Under the pieces are notes generated by a model. It made no database searches. It was not told the DNA's origin and saw nothing but the letters and a program-made list of their open reading frames with translations. Positions 1 to 12,237 of a stretch of DNA of 64,000 nucleotides are shown in pieces. Position numbers and translations under genes: made by a program. The first letter of the stretch is position 1, and every line of letters starts with the position of its first letter. The stretch covers positions 138,726,736 to 138,790,735 of the forward strand of contig CM057463.1 of assembly GCA_030035585.1 (NCBI GenBank). The letters are read 5' to 3'. Source of the stretch: Dugong dugon. Lineage: Eukaryota; Chordata; Mammalia; Sirenia; Dugongidae.

Positions 1-2373
1 CATTTGAATTTGCACCCATCATCTGATTTGAATATACACTGTAAGATTTGTTTTCATTATTTAGACAAAATAATTTCTAGAATTGAATCTCATATTCAAT
101 TATTTATATATTTATCAATGCTTTAATGGAGAAAACCCCCACTTCTTTTTAGGAATCATCTACTCTTCCTTTTAGAACATTTGTCTAAGACAACTAGGCA
201 TATGGATAATCATCTCACTTTCTTCCTTATAAGTTCTTGGCAAAGCTTTTATTTCTTTCATATTGATTTCCTAGTATGCTTCTGCAATGACTTTTCCAAA
301 CTTCCTTCTTTGTCCTCAAGTTTTCAGTCTCCCTCTGCCTTCCTCTTTAGCAGATGATGGGGGTTACATATCTCAGCCATGATGTGGGATTAAAAAGCTA
401 CCAGCAGAACTATTTAATTCAATATAAAAACATCTCCCAGATCTGTACCCACAAAATGGATGCCTCACATCCCAATGCCTCTCTCCATTTAGCTCATTTC
501 CAAGTTTCGTGCCAGTATACCTGCTTGTTGAAACTATATCACACTCAAAACCCTAGCTGAAGGGTTTTTATCTTCTCAGCCTCTCCAGTATGTGAGGCAC
601 ATTAGAAGGAGCTTGGAACAGAAGTCAAGCAATCTAACCTACTATTTTGCCATGATCTTCTCTGCTGACAGTTGATTTACTCAACTATTAGTTATATTTC
701 CTATTCATTTATTCCGCATTCTGTTTTCTCAAATCTTTTTTTCATTTTGCTGTTTGAATTTCTGCACTATCAAAGAAGTTTTTTGCTTCCTACCATAAAC
801 GTTTAACTTGGATTATTATTGGTTTTATTCCTTATTATTATTATATCCAATAAGAATCATCATTCTTATTATTTTATTCCAGAATACAAATTCTAGTCTT
901 TATTATTATTATTGTTTTGCTTCTTTATCTTTAAACTGTTCTAGTGCCATTTGCTATTGATTTCCAGATATATTAGACCACTGTAAACCTGAATTTCCAA
1001 CTGGTGAACCCAGCTTTGGGACTAGGAATCTGCCTGGCCTAGGGTTGAGGTTGGAGTTCAGGATCTGGATAACAAACTCTTTAAAAGTAGAATTATTCAC
1101 TTATTTCTAAAATTTTAGCTACTATCATCGTTGTTCTTGCTGTGCCTCCCAGTGACCATTTTGACTATTTCTCTAATATCAGCTGAAGAAGACAGACCTA
1201 CCAGGAGTTTAATTTATGAGCCAGTTGGGTCTGGGGGATGCTTATTAAATCTTACCTTGGATGTATAAGGGAAGTTTTTCCAAAGGCTTGAAGTAGAAAA
1301 TTGAAGAAAGGCTGAAGCTTCAGAAAGTGCTGCTAGGTCATAGGCTACTTTCCAGTTTTGAATCAAAATGTTTTAATCTCTCAAACTTTAATGGTTGTCT
1401 GAGATCATCTCTCTCTGTCCCTCACTTAGTTATCTCCAAGCCTCTAAGACTTTATTTTATGGGTTGATAAGAGTAGCCCTACATGTGATAGGCTAGGTTT
1501 ATGTCAATTTTCTCTATTTTTTTGGGTATTCTAATAAATGGTATTTGAGGAGATTGTCTTGGTTTTTATCACTTGTTCTTACATCTTGCATGACTTATCA
1601 TTAAAATGCAGCTCATGATATAAGAGTTAGTTCCACTGACAGTAAGCTGACACAATTGATATGCCATATAAAAAATATGAAATCATTTAAGGGCAAAGTT
1701 TTATGAGAATTCAAGTCTGATACGTTCTAGTCAGTTGTGGAAGACTAGGAAATGAAGAGAGTAAGAGAAGAGAAAAAGGGGCTCTTTTCATTTTGCCAGG
1801 GAATTATTCATTCCCTGAAACTCTTCTCTGATTAAGTCTATGAAATGCAAATAAGGCTACGAATTTTCCCAGATAAATCTGAACTTTCCATTTTCACTTG
1901 GTTATAGTAAAATAAATCTTTTTTTTTTTTTTTTTTGCATGGATCAAGAAACATATAGGGCATAGTATTTGGGCGTATTTACATTAGCAGCATCTCTAGT
2001 TATATGGTCTGATTAAATTGAAAGACACTGGAAGAGAATGAAGTATTTTATGAATAGAAACTTGTTCATGTGTCTAATGTATTAGGAGTGGAATGAGGTC
2101 TCTAAGGGAACGTTCTCAAAGGAAAGCAATTACACTGCATGCTCACATAGGTATGCTGTCTCAAGTCACAGTTTGCAAAAGATAATTATACTCAATTTTG
2201 AATTCTTAACACACTGGGTCATAATGTTGACAATTTTCTAATTTTAAAGAATATTTTTATGACTCTAGAGAGTAATAAATGAGGGAGATAAAGAAGGAAA
2301 ACAAATAAAAAACTTGTGTTTCCTAACCACTGGTCTATGGGCTGATCAGGCAAATTTTTATCACTTCTGACTC

Positions 2374-2530
2374 TTGCTGTTGTTATGTCGAGTCAATTCC
2401 GACCCACAATGACCCTATAGGACAGAGTCGAACTGCCCTATAGGGTTTCCAGGGAGTGGCTGGTGGATCCGAACTGTTCACCTTTTGGTTAACAGCCTGA
2501 GCTCTTAACCACTGAGCCACCAGGGCTCCA
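2374..2530 (-). repeat. AfroSINE, antisense
   Basis: Reads in reverse as GGAGCCCTGGTGGCTCAGTG, then a TAAGAGCT head, the CCCTATAGGGCAGTTCGACT core and a GTCATTGTGGGTCGGAATTG tail. tRNA-derived head with A and B boxes. Confidence 0.88.
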
Positions 2531-2594
2531 CCACCTATGACTAGTCCCTTCCATTTATTTCCACCCCAACTTTACTCATCATTATGCTAATTGT

Positions 2595-2800
2595 GGAGTC
2601 CTGAGTGGTACAAACAGTTAATGTGCTAGGCTGCTAACCTAAAGGTTGGGGGTTTGAATCTATCCAGAGGTACCTCAGAAGAAAGGTCTGGTGATCTACT
2701 TCTGAAAAATCAGCCATTGAAAGCCCTGTGGAACACAGTCCTACCCTGACACTCTTGGGGTCTTCATGAGTCAGAGTTGACTCCATGGTAACTGGTTGAT
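2595..2800 (+). repeat. AfroSINE, 'GGAGTCCTGGGTGGTGCAAA' subtype
   Basis: The head GGAGTCCTGAGTGGTACAAA is followed by the GCTGCTAACCTAAAGGTTGG box, a GAAGAAAGGTCTGGTGATCT middle and an ATGAGTCAGAGTTGACTCCA tail. This subtype has a longer centre than the GGAGCCCTGG type. Confidence 0.85.
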
Positions 2801-2894
2801 GCCAACGGTAGCTAAATTAGTCTTCTTTTCCCTTTCACTCCTCACTGTAGGGTTTGTGATAAGAAATGTAGACTATTGACTAGGGAAGCAATTT

Positions 2895-3180
2895 GTGTAG
2901 TGGCTAAAAGCACAGGCTCTGGAATCAGACTCCCTGGGTTCAGATTCTGGTCTTAGCTGTGTGGTTTCAGGCAAAATGCTTAACTTTTCTGAGTCTCAGT
3001 TTCCTTACCTATAAAATGAAGGTAATGGCAATACACTGGTACATGTAAAACGGAAGTACAGTCATATTCTCATTGAGGTATTGTAGTGATTAAATGATAT
3101 AAGGCTGTAAAAGACTTAGCATAGTAAGTGCTCAATAAAAGCAAGCTGCTAATATTTAATTATTTGTAGTATTATTTATG
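2895..3180 (+). repeat. MIR SINE
   Basis: Contains AGCACAGGCTCTGGAATCAG, TGGGTTCAGATTCTGG and CTGAGTCTCAGTTTCCTTAC, and ends in AGTAAGTGCTCAATAAA. These are the core and tail of the old mammalian MIR family. Confidence 0.85.
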
Positions 3181-3469
3181 TTGGGATGCATAATAAATAG
3201 GCCTATCTTCTTCCATTTTTTGGTTAAAGAATGTATACTTACTGAAGAATAGGCAAATAGCACATTATCTTAGATTATGGTGAGATAATGCCAAATATAT
3301 GGATAAAAATTGAAAATAAATCCAGATATTTTCAAATATCTTGTAGACAAAGAACCACCAACATTTTTACAGCTTTTCTTTTCATTTAGCATGATCCCTT
3401 CAAATATATGTGTCTATGTACATATATGTATAGGAAATAAAGGCATTTGTATTACCTAGTCTCTTCTTG

Positions 3470-3975
3470 AGCACCTATCTGAACTATATGTATATCATGC
3501 AAGGAGACTTTTACATATTATTTCTAATTCTCATTAACCATCCTGTTGTTGTTGTTGTTAGCTGCCATTGATTCAGCCCCTGATTCATGGTGACCCCATG
3601 CACAGTGGGATCTGACCATTGTGATCCAGAGGGTTTTCACTGGCTGATCTTTTGGAAGTAAACTGCCAAGCCTTTCTTCCTAGTCTGTTTTATTCAGCAT
3701 CTTAGCAACACACAAGCCTCCACTGACAGAAGGGTGGTGGCTGCACTTAAATTGCATTGGTCAGGAATTGAACCAGGTCTCCTGCATGGAAGGCAAAAAT
3801 TCTACCACTAAACTACCACTGCCCCCAACCATTTTGATAGATTAAATGCATTAGCCTTAAGTTTACATTTTAGAAAACTAAAGCTCAGAGTGGTATCATA
3901 ACTCATCCAAAGGTCAGATTAGCTAGTAGGCAATGGAGCCACACGATTGAAACCCAGGTCACTGACAGAGATTCA
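3470..3975 (-). repeat. MIR, antisense, split by a SINE
   Basis: GAGCACCTATCTGAAC at the left and AAACTAAAGCTCAGAG...AACCCAGGTC at the right are the two parts of an antisense MIR, interrupted by the tRNA-Gly-headed SINE at 3544-3826. Confidence 0.55.
3544..3826 (-). repeat. tRNA-Gly-headed SINE, antisense
   Basis: The reverse strand starts GGGGGCAGTGGTAGTTTAGT with GGTAGAATT and GGTTCAATTCC, closely matching tRNA-Gly(GCC). The body reads GATGCTGAATAAAACAGACT, and the tail ends in an AACAACAACAACAAC run like the RTE and AfroSINE tails. Confidence 0.8.
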
Positions 3976-4084
3976 GCATTGTCAATAGTAATGATTTGTA
4001 TAACCAACTTACTCTTGTTACTGACAGCATATTTCATTTTCACAAATAACACTTTCAGAAGTTAGAATTTTTACTCATATACAT

Positions 4085-4272
4085 GTTGCTGTTATGCTGT
4101 TAGGTGCTGTTGAGTCGATTCTGACTCATAGCAACCTTGTATGACAGAGTAAAACTGCCTCACAGGGCTCCCTAGGTGTAATCTTTATGGAAGTAGGTTG
4201 CTGTTGGTGGGTTCGAACTGCCAACCTTTCAGTTAACACCTGAGCACTTAACAGTTGCACCACCAAGGCTCC
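4085..4272 (-). repeat. AfroSINE, antisense
   Basis: GTTGAGTCGATTCTGACTCA at the left is the complement of the tail; GCACCACCAAGGCTCC at the right is the complement of the head. The GTAATCTTTATGGAAG centre is present. Confidence 0.87.
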
Positions 4273-6579
4273 TGTACTCATATACATAACAATGCACAAT
4301 TATACAAATTATAAAGATATATAATTATACACAATACAAGGTCAGGATTTTATGAACATTAATAAATGTTCATCCTTCGTAATACACCTATGAACAGAAC
4401 CATATTGGTGGTTGGTGATTGCAAGGGATATGTGTAGGCCTGACAGACCCTTGCACACCATCTTTATTTGGTTTAGTTATCCTATTAAAAATGGAGAAAG
4501 ATTAGTTTTCCAGAAAAACTTTCATAGCAAGGAAAGTAGCACCCTATTTAACATGGTTCTTTCGGGGAAACTATTTTCTGCTAAATCAGGCAAATGTAAA
4601 GTTCAGCAAAACACAATCACAGCAGTTGATTCTGAATGTTGACCTCAGAACGTATGCTCTGAAGGAATGCTAACAACTTGTACCACAATGCCTTTGATTA
4701 TTTGAATACCATTAAAAGCTCCACTTGACAAGCATAATGATGAGCTGCATTTTTCCCATCAAGCAACATGTTTGGATGATAGACAGCTCTATTAAGTTGG
4801 GGATTTGTTTATTTTCTAAGGACAGAATTTCATCTTGGCTCTACAAACCCTTGAAGCTGCTTAAAACTCAGACAACTATTGCTCATAAAGGGAACCTGCA
4901 CTTGAGATTGGGTCTTTGGGGATACAGAGTATAACAACACATTTGTTTTATTCACATAATACCTCTTTGGTCCTCCAAAGGATGGATTTCTAGTTTGGAT
5001 TCTAATACATCTGACCCCATTAAATGAATGGTTTTATGCTCCAGAAAAATATGCTTTATTATCTACCAAATCTTATTTTATAAAAGAAAATAAATTTAAA
5101 TAAACGAATGTGTGCAAATAACTCTAACCCTAACTTAAATGTCGTTGTTGGGTATCATTTTATCCTTAACATATTAATAACTCTCTCATGATCCTTTATT
5201 TTAAATATTTCTTGCAAGATAAAACAAATATATTTGACAGTTAAATATATTTTTTCAAAATTAGATGAATATTCTCTTCCTCATTGCTGTCATTGCTTCA
5301 TTATACCCTTGAAAATATTCAGTTCGTTTCATATTTTGCAATAAAGTGGCATGTTATTGCACAAAAAAAGTAATGAGATTTATTTGTCAAAAAAGGGGAA
5401 GGTCTCCTATAGATTATTTATGACAATAAAAGGAAGGGCTATCCCAGACCAAAATGAATTGAATCGCTTCAAATTTCACGATAGAGTCATTACATTGGGT
5501 CTTAAAGATATTCTTTATTTTCAAGAGTAGCATTTAAAATGTAAATGCACTTGGAGATAAAAACTTTAAACCTGTATTAGTTAGCTGATTAATTATCATT
5601 TAAGACCTTGGCAGGAATTAAGTGGGCAGCTATTAGAGATAAACTGAAATATGTTTCATCCCCAATCAGAAATGAGCCTTGTTATGAAAACCTTCTTTAA
5701 AGTGCTTATTACCTGATTCTGACCTCTCTGTATTCAGAACCTTGATTTTAATAATCAGATAGGGTCTACCCTTGGTAGAAAATACCTAGAATAGTATCTT
5801 AGTGTTTTTTAATTTGAGATCTCATTGTATGATCTCTTTGAGAACTGTTGAACTCACAGTATAAAATGAAATCTAAACACATCAGTACCTTAGGGTCACA
5901 GCAGGAAGTAGATGGCATCCTCAAAACAGTAGTTAAGATCATTTAATGCAGGGATTAAAGGCAGCATTAAAGGAATCAAAAAGGGTGGTGAAGCACCCAG
6001 AGATTCAAAGCAGGAAACTATTATTACCCTGAGGCCTGAAGATGGAAGGAGATAGTGTGTGTTATTGGAACCTACAAGGAGTTAAGGCAGTGGGAGAGGC
6101 ATGAACTAATAGGAGCTGTGACTTTCTAGATGGAGGAACACAGCCATTGCCAGCCCATAGTCCAGCAGGTTCAGCAAGGAGAAAATACCTTGAGCTCTCA
6201 TTTCCCTTGCTCTTAGATCTCTTACTGGTGCTTCCCATTGACCAAATCCAACCAGAAGCCAGAGCGCAAGGGAGCCCAGCTGATTATCTCTGCAGAAACC
6301 AGTCGTCCCAGAAGAAAGCAGGGCAGAGAATGAACCTGGAAGGGTCAATGAAGAATAACCAGCACAACATTTATCATAATTAACTCAAGGAAAAATATAC
6401 TTACTAAGGGATATAAACATTCACTTATTCCTCACCAAGAAGCCGGTGAGAGCCTTCTGCCATTATTCTTTCTCTTCGGCCTGAAGGTTCTCTTCTAGGT
6501 GTTTATCCGGTTGTTGTTCCACATTCGGCTTTGCTGAAATGATGCTGTCCTTATAGCAGGGCTGTTTTTATTTTTTACT

Positions 6580-6628
6580 CAGCTCTCTCCCTCTCTTCCT
6601 CTCTCCCTCTGTCTCTCTCTCTCTCTGT
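6580..6628. repeat. CT-rich low-complexity tract
   Basis: A run of CTCTCCCTCTCTTCC and (CT)n on the + strand, about 50 bp. The short ORF across it (RERERDRGREEERE on the other strand) is a composition artefact. Confidence 0.85.
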
Positions 6629-7384
6629 TATGCTTGTCAATGTTTTCTTAGTACCAAATCTTGAGTAGTTCATTTCAGACAAGGATTTTTTTTCCCTCTC
6701 ACATACTCTGTAATACCCTAGCTGTGTGCTTTCCTCATTATAGTGGGATGGCTTGTATTGGTTCATATAGCTCTACAGTTTTGTCCCTAAACTTTGTCCT
6801 ACATGTCTTTCTCACAGTCACAGTGTTCTGTCCACCTTGGCTATGGGAGGTGCTTTTAAAATTTATTTTTTATGGAAGAAGTCATTTTCTGATTTCACAA
6901 CTGATGTGAAATAATTATTTTAATATACAAACAATTCAAACATTTAATGTCTTCCCCCTTTTTTCTCTATTCTTTATTTCTTTCATTCTAATTCATTTAC
7001 AAGTAATTTATTTTGTTTTTCTATTTAATTACAATATTACAAATTAAATTTTGAGGCTGTGCTGAATAATAAATTGTGTGTGAAAGAGAGAGACAAAAGT
7101 TAAAGATGGCCTTAAAGGTTAACAGAAACATCAAAAATAAGGAATTGCACATGCAAAAAAAGTATTGAAATGACTAATGTTGAATATATATGTATATATA
7201 TTTTTCCACAATTGAAAAAACTGCAAAACAAATTCAACTAAGCAAAAAAAAAAGAAAAAAAATCAGGGATGATGTTATAGCTTGCAGATTTACCTGTCTC
7301 AGATAAAAGTTTCTCAGAGACGGTGGTTGGTTCTTGCAAGTTATACGATTCTTAACTATTGCTTCCTTTTTTTACTCCATTCAG

Positions 7385-7536
7385 ATTCGAAGCCAGAGCA
7401 AAGCCTCTGGGTCTGGGCTCTGTGAGGGGGATGAAGTGGTCTCTATCAATGGCAACCCTTGTGCAGACCTCACCTACCCTGAAGTCATCAAGCTCATGGA
7501 AAGCATAACAGACTCTCTCCAAATGCTCATCAAAAG
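7385..7536 (+). CDS. SYNPO2: SYNPO2 exon 2 (second half of PDZ domain)
   Basis: This internal coding exon of synaptopodin-2 is 152 nt long, begins in phase 0 and ends in phase 2. It encodes IRSQSKASGSGLCEGDEVVS and continues through NGNPCADLTYPEVIKLMES to LIK, with the final R codon split (AG|A) onto the next exon. With 35 residues from the missing exon 1 it would be residues 36-86. GLCEGDEVVSINGNPC is the beta-C/beta-D and helix region of a PDZ domain (the G-D-x-V-x-x-I-N-G pattern), and TYPEVIKLMES is the second PDZ helix. The acceptor has a long pyrimidine tract ending CATTCAG at 7384, and the donor is AG|GTACAA at 7536/7537. The PDZ domain is known to mediate protein contacts at the Z-disc. 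Intact, with no frameshift. Confidence 0.96.
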
Positions 7537-8338
7537 GTACAAAAGATTTGTCAGAATATATATTTCCTCATGTTGATAGATGGGAACAATGATACTTAAA
7601 CATCAACAATGCAGTGTTTAAAAAATGGACAGTTCTAATCAATTGAGCATCCTGATTAATTGAGAACTTGAAAATCTTTCTTTCAAGCACATCTTTGAAA
7701 ATCTTAGTAAAATACTTCAGACTACTTCCTTAGAAGGCTCAGTATATTAAGCATAATTTAATACTTCTTTGATGGGTCAAGATTTTGTGGTGGATCAGGA
7801 TCACTAATTACAATTTTCAGATTCACAGATGAATTAAAAATGTTTAAATGTTAAACTATTACACTGTACAATGATCTTTCATTAAAAAATGATTCCTTGG
7901 AGAAGGAAAAGAGAAAAAGAAACACTTCTACTTGCCAGGATTTCCACTAAAACCAGTGTTTGGGGATGGGCAGAAGCAGATGGTTAGAATAAAATTTTGG
8001 GATTATCAGTGCAAGTCATTTGTCAGTTCAATCTCTCCAAATGCCACTCTCCCCACCTGATTATTTTAAAATGCAAAAGTAAAGTTTAAACACAAAAACA
8101 AAAGAAAACAAAAAGGGCAACAACAAAAAACTATAACATGTTTACAGTACAAATCCCAGTACAGTCCACAATGGCTTTGCAAATAAGGCCCTGATCATTG
8201 CATTATAATGAATCCAGAAAGGAAAGCTCTGGCTTCCTGGAGAACAGCCTTCAGGAGGATGTCAGAGGACATCTACAGAATCTCAGAGCCATCTCTAGGC
8301 TACAGAGACTTAACTCTGCAGAAATGCTACCTGCAGCA

Positions 8339-8529
8339 TTGTTGTTGTTGGGTGCTGGCAGGTCGATTCCAACTCATGGCGACTCCATGTGATAGAGCAG
8401 AACTGCCTATCTGTTATCCACATGGAGGCAGATCGCCAGGTCTTTCTCCTGTGGAGCCACAGGGTGGGTTCTAACCATTAACTTTTTGGTTAGCAGCTGA
8501 GTGCTTAACCTTTGTGACACCAGAACTCC
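8339..8529 (-). repeat. AfroSINE, antisense
   Basis: Starts with TTGTTGTTGTTGGGTGCTGG (complement of the CAACAAC tail), then GTCGATTCCAACTCATGGCG, and ends GACACCAGAACTCC, the degraded complement of the head. Confidence 0.85.
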
Positions 8530-9013
8530 TTACTTGCAGCATTACCCCTCGGATAATCAGTCAGTCTGCTTCCAGTATGTTTATGATATAAACTTGAACT
8601 CACTATGGTCAACATCTTATGAAAATAGAGGAAATCTGGCATTATCCTTAGGCTCTTTCAGCTATGTATTTACCCATTGAGTCCACTGTTTAAGATCTTA
8701 AAGCCCTACTTGTTTATAAAGCTGTTACTTGTTTTTAAAAGGAAACTAACAAGAATATTGACAAGTGTAGTCAGTATTTGCTATTATCAGCTAAACATGT
8801 CTGAAATATTTGAAGCCTTCCATCTTTGTAAACATTTAATGATATCCAAAATGGAGGGAAACACCTTTTCTAAATTATTTCTTTGTTAATGTCTTTTCTG
8901 ATTTAATGAGGTCAACTTCTTTGGAATACATTTATCATCTGGGACATCCCTTACTAGTTCTTGTTTTGGTTGTGATGGCTATTAATGGGAAAATCCTTGC
9001 TGGTTTAAATCTG

Positions 9014-9184
9014 CACAGTAGTTAAGAGCTCGGCTGCTAATCAAAAGGTTGGCAGTTCAAATCCACCAGCCGCTCCTTGGAAACCCTATGGGGCAATTCT
9101 AGTCTGTCCTACAGGGTTGCTAAAAGTCAGAATCAACTTGATGGCAATGGGTTGGTTTCTTTTCTTTTTTTTTTTTTTTTTGAT
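9014..9184 (+). repeat. AfroSINE, 5'-truncated, with perfect TSD
   Basis: Begins CACAGTAGTTAAGAGCTCGG, lacking the first GGAGCCCTGGTGG bases, and ends in an 18-T run. It is flanked by a perfect 13-bp target duplication TGGTTTAAATCTG at 9001-9013 and 9185-9197. Confidence 0.92.
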
Positions 9185-10516
9185 TGGTTTAAATCTGAGT
9201 TTTAGGTACCTATTTTATAAATAAATGAACTAATTCTCTGTTATTTTATTACTGGAATTATGGTTATTATTATTTTCTCTTAAGTATTTCATTTCGACTT
9301 TTTACAAAATAAATAATTATTTGGTGGTATTCAAAATGGAATTGCAAACTAAAATCAGCCCAAAGACAATCATCATCATCATTATCACCATCTTTACTCT
9401 GGATATCTGAACAATGTTTCCTAGAATTAAATATTTCACTTACTCTCATAGCTGTCGTCTATCACTAGAGGACAAGCATTTTACTTTTCCTGGACAATTG
9501 CCCAGAAATAACTGGGTAAGATTATTTTAAAAGATTCTTTGAACATTTCCTATTATTTTTAATATTATTAAAATTATAAGATAGAAAAAATAAAAGATAA
9601 TATAATTAGGAAGCATAATTGTGGTACTGAGTACTCTACGTAGACTGAGGAGAAATAAGATTTTTAAGGTATAAAGCTTTAACCTCTCTGTCTCTCTCTT
9701 TAGTGCTTTTATGATCGTTATTCATGTATATACACTACTATCTATTTTGGCTACTAATAAGTGTTAACATTCATCTTGCCCATTTGCCAGTAGTCTAGTT
9801 TATAAGACTGGAATGAGTTCAGACTACTCTCGTCTCAGCTTCCTAATTGATTGCTAACATAATTCAAAGTGGTTTAATCCACTTCCATCCCAAGGCCTTC
9901 CTAAATTAAAACTCTCTGACCTTTAGGTACCCTCAAATTCAGTTTAATAGAGTGTATCCATCATTTCCTATGTAAGAAGGATCTAATTCGTTGTCGTCAT
10001 CTATGCCTTGTGGAATATCTATGATTTTTAAATATTATATTACCAGGAATCTTTACAGATTACTTGCATAAGGAAAGTTGCCTTTTATTTGATTGTCAGA
10101 TTTTTGCTTTGTTTATTTTTTTGTTAAGCATGTTTTTTGTTTTTGCAAAATGTAGTCAAAAGCCAAGTTAGGAGTAAATATTTTGAACGTTGGTCTGAAA
10201 TTCTACTACCACAGAAATTCTAAGGTAAATTCCTCTAAGTAGAAGAGAAGTCAGGCCTCATTCCCTTTGGCTGATGATCCCTGCATTAGTCAGGGTGCAT
10301 TTTGACGAAGAAAGGGGCAGAGAAAAACAATGCTGCTTCTTAAAAAAAACTTACAAATGTAAGAAATGAAGACCATCTCCCACAGCTGTTCTGTGAATGA
10401 TCTTCTCTTCCAAAAGCATTTACAGTTTAAATTAGAATTTCAGAAAGCAGTTTTTAATCCCTACACTGATAATTCCTCTTCTCCCAAAAGCAAATTTGCA
10501 AAATCAACTGGAAATA

Positions 10517-10654
10517 CCCATTGCTATCTCATAGAGACTGTGTAGGACACAGTAGAACTGCCATGTAGGGTTTCCAAGGAGCATCTGGTAGATTGGAACT
10601 GCCAGCCTTTTGGTTAGTAGCTGAATGTTTAACCACTGGGCCACCAGGGGTCCC
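10517..10654 (-). repeat. AfroSINE, antisense, partly deleted
   Basis: Complement of the core (GTAGGGTTTCCAAGGAGCAT) and head (ACCACTGGGCCACCAGGGGT) is clear. The tail region is short and degenerate (CCCATTGCTATCTCATAG). Confidence 0.83.
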
Positions 10655-11425
10655 AACTGGGAATGTCAAAAACAAAGGATGGTGGGGACAGCTCTAGGCT
10701 CGTTAGCTGAGAGATAAAGGAAGAGTTTGACTTCAGGGATCCTAAAAGGAAACTACTCCAAGAAACATGTTCGAATAGGAGAAAGGGAGCCATCTCAGAT
10801 TATAAATACTCCATGACTTAATGATTCATTGCAGCATGGAAAAGATTTCTCTTTACACAAGAGTACTGGGCTTGGGTCCACTTATTACAAAACGCATACT
10901 CAGTGGAGATTTAAAAACAGCTTCTATTTCATTCCTTTCAAGAAAGTACAGCCTCTAGAAGGATCACTTGAATTATCTGTATGCTAAGACTGTTATGAAG
11001 CTGCTGAACATGTTTATGTGACTTTATAATCTCCAGACCACCACTCAAAGAATTAGTCAATAAGACACCGAAATGCTTTGTCATATTAAAACAAACACGG
11101 CTACTTGGAAACACCCAAATAACTTACAGATAAAGCTCATCATGTGCCTTTTAAAAATAAAAGCTGAATTTTAAGACCGATTTAGCTTTCATGATCTTTT
11201 GTAAGAAATTTTTGTTGCATTTTAAGGGAAAAGTTTATTTGTAAGATCTGTAAATAATAATATGAACGTGTAGCCAATTTCTGCTTTTAAATATGTTGCA
11301 GTTGAAATTTAGGAGGAAATATTTTGACTGTATCATATATTAGACATCATAAAAGTATCAGGAAATTCTTTGGCAGGTGTAACACACTCTGATTTAACCG
11401 CCTGGAATTATTTTTCTGTGTGCAG

Positions 11426-12237
11426 ACCATCCAGTGGAATAGTTGAGACTTTGATCTCTGAAACTGAAAACAAAAAACAAAAGCACCTCACACATGAGGG
11501 ATATGTGGAAAGCACCACCCTGCAAATTCGACCAGCCACAAAGTCCCAGGACAGAGAGTTCTACGTTGCCCCAGTCAAGAGTGGAGTTCTGCTAGCTGAG
11601 GACCAAGGAAGTGGTCCAGATTGTTCAGGGAGCATCAAAGAAGAAACAGTCCTGAGTTACCAAATGGCTCCCCAAATGCCCGACTCCCAAAGTCGACGCT
11701 TGACAGATGAGGTTATCTTAAGGGAAAAGGCAGAAGCAGGGCAGCCAGGCCCTGTGGTTGAGCTACAACTGTCCCTTTCACAGGAGAGACCCAAGGCCAC
11801 CAGTGTCCCTGCAGTGGCTCTTCTGGGAGCTGAAAAATCTAAGTCTCCTGACCCAGACACTAATTTACAACATGAAGAGATTGTCCACGTAAATTCAGTC
11901 CCTACTGATGAGAAGGGGGACCCTACTCTGAGGTCCAGCAAGATAATCCAGATCTCCAGCAGCAAAGAGTTGAGAGTGATCCCAGGGAGGGAAGCAGGAG
12001 ACCCAAGACTGCCCCGAGTGGAAGTGATCCTTGACTGCTCTGACAGGCAGAAGACAGAAGGGTGCAGGCTTCAGGCAGAAAAGGGGTATGTGGATGCTCC
12101 AGTGGAAGGAGGGCAGTCAGAAGCACCTCCTTCTCTGGTGTTCTTTGCAGTCTCATCAGAAGGCACAGAGCAGGGGGAAGATCCACGCTCCGAAAGGGAT
12201 CACAGCAGACCTAACAAGCACAGAGCGCGGCACGCAC
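11426..12237 (+). CDS. SYNPO2: SYNPO2 exon 3 (acidic, serine-rich linker)
   Basis: This 812-nt exon completes the split arginine codon and encodes PSSGIVETLISETENKKQ onward through DHSRPNKHRARHA, ending one base into the next codon (C|GT). It covers residues 86 to about 357, assuming the human exon-1 length. The acceptor is TTTTTCTGTGTGCAG at 11425 and the donor is CAC|GTAAGT, a consensus match, at 12237/12238. The segment has no recognisable fold and is rich in Ser, Glu and Asp. Blocks such as VESTTLQIRPATK, VVELQLSLSQERP, EVILDCSDRQKTEGCRLQA and EGGQSEAPPSLV match my memory of human myopodin closely. Known family work places kinase and 14-3-3 contacts in this linker region. The frame stays open to the donor; the in-frame extension upstream of 11426 is intronic. 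Confidence 0.95.

Larger units (their letters stand above)
1..7384 (+). other. SYNPO2 intron 1 (3' part)
   Basis: This is AT-rich intron upstream of exon 2. Recognised contents are repeats at 2374-2530, 2595-2800, 2895-3180, 3470-3975 and 4085-4272, and a CT-rich tract at 6580-6628. I see nothing else in 1-2373 (apart from an 18-T run near 1919), 4273-6575 or 6629-7384. Exon 1, with the start codon and promoter, is not in the window. Confidence 0.85.
7537..11425 (+). other. SYNPO2 intron 2
   Basis: GT-AG intron between the PDZ exon and the linker exon. It holds three AfroSINEs (8339-8529, 9014-9184, 10517-10654). The intervals 7577-8338, 9198-10516 and 10655-11369 show only AT-rich sequence with short unsupported ORFs. 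Confidence 0.9.

Noticed and set aside
5120..5135. Telomere-like CTAACCCTAAC
   Set aside because: Fewer than two units; chance occurrence.
11657..12186. Antisense ORFs of 102 and 87 codons opposite SYNPO2 exon 3
   Set aside because: Shadow frames of a real, GC-richer coding exon.
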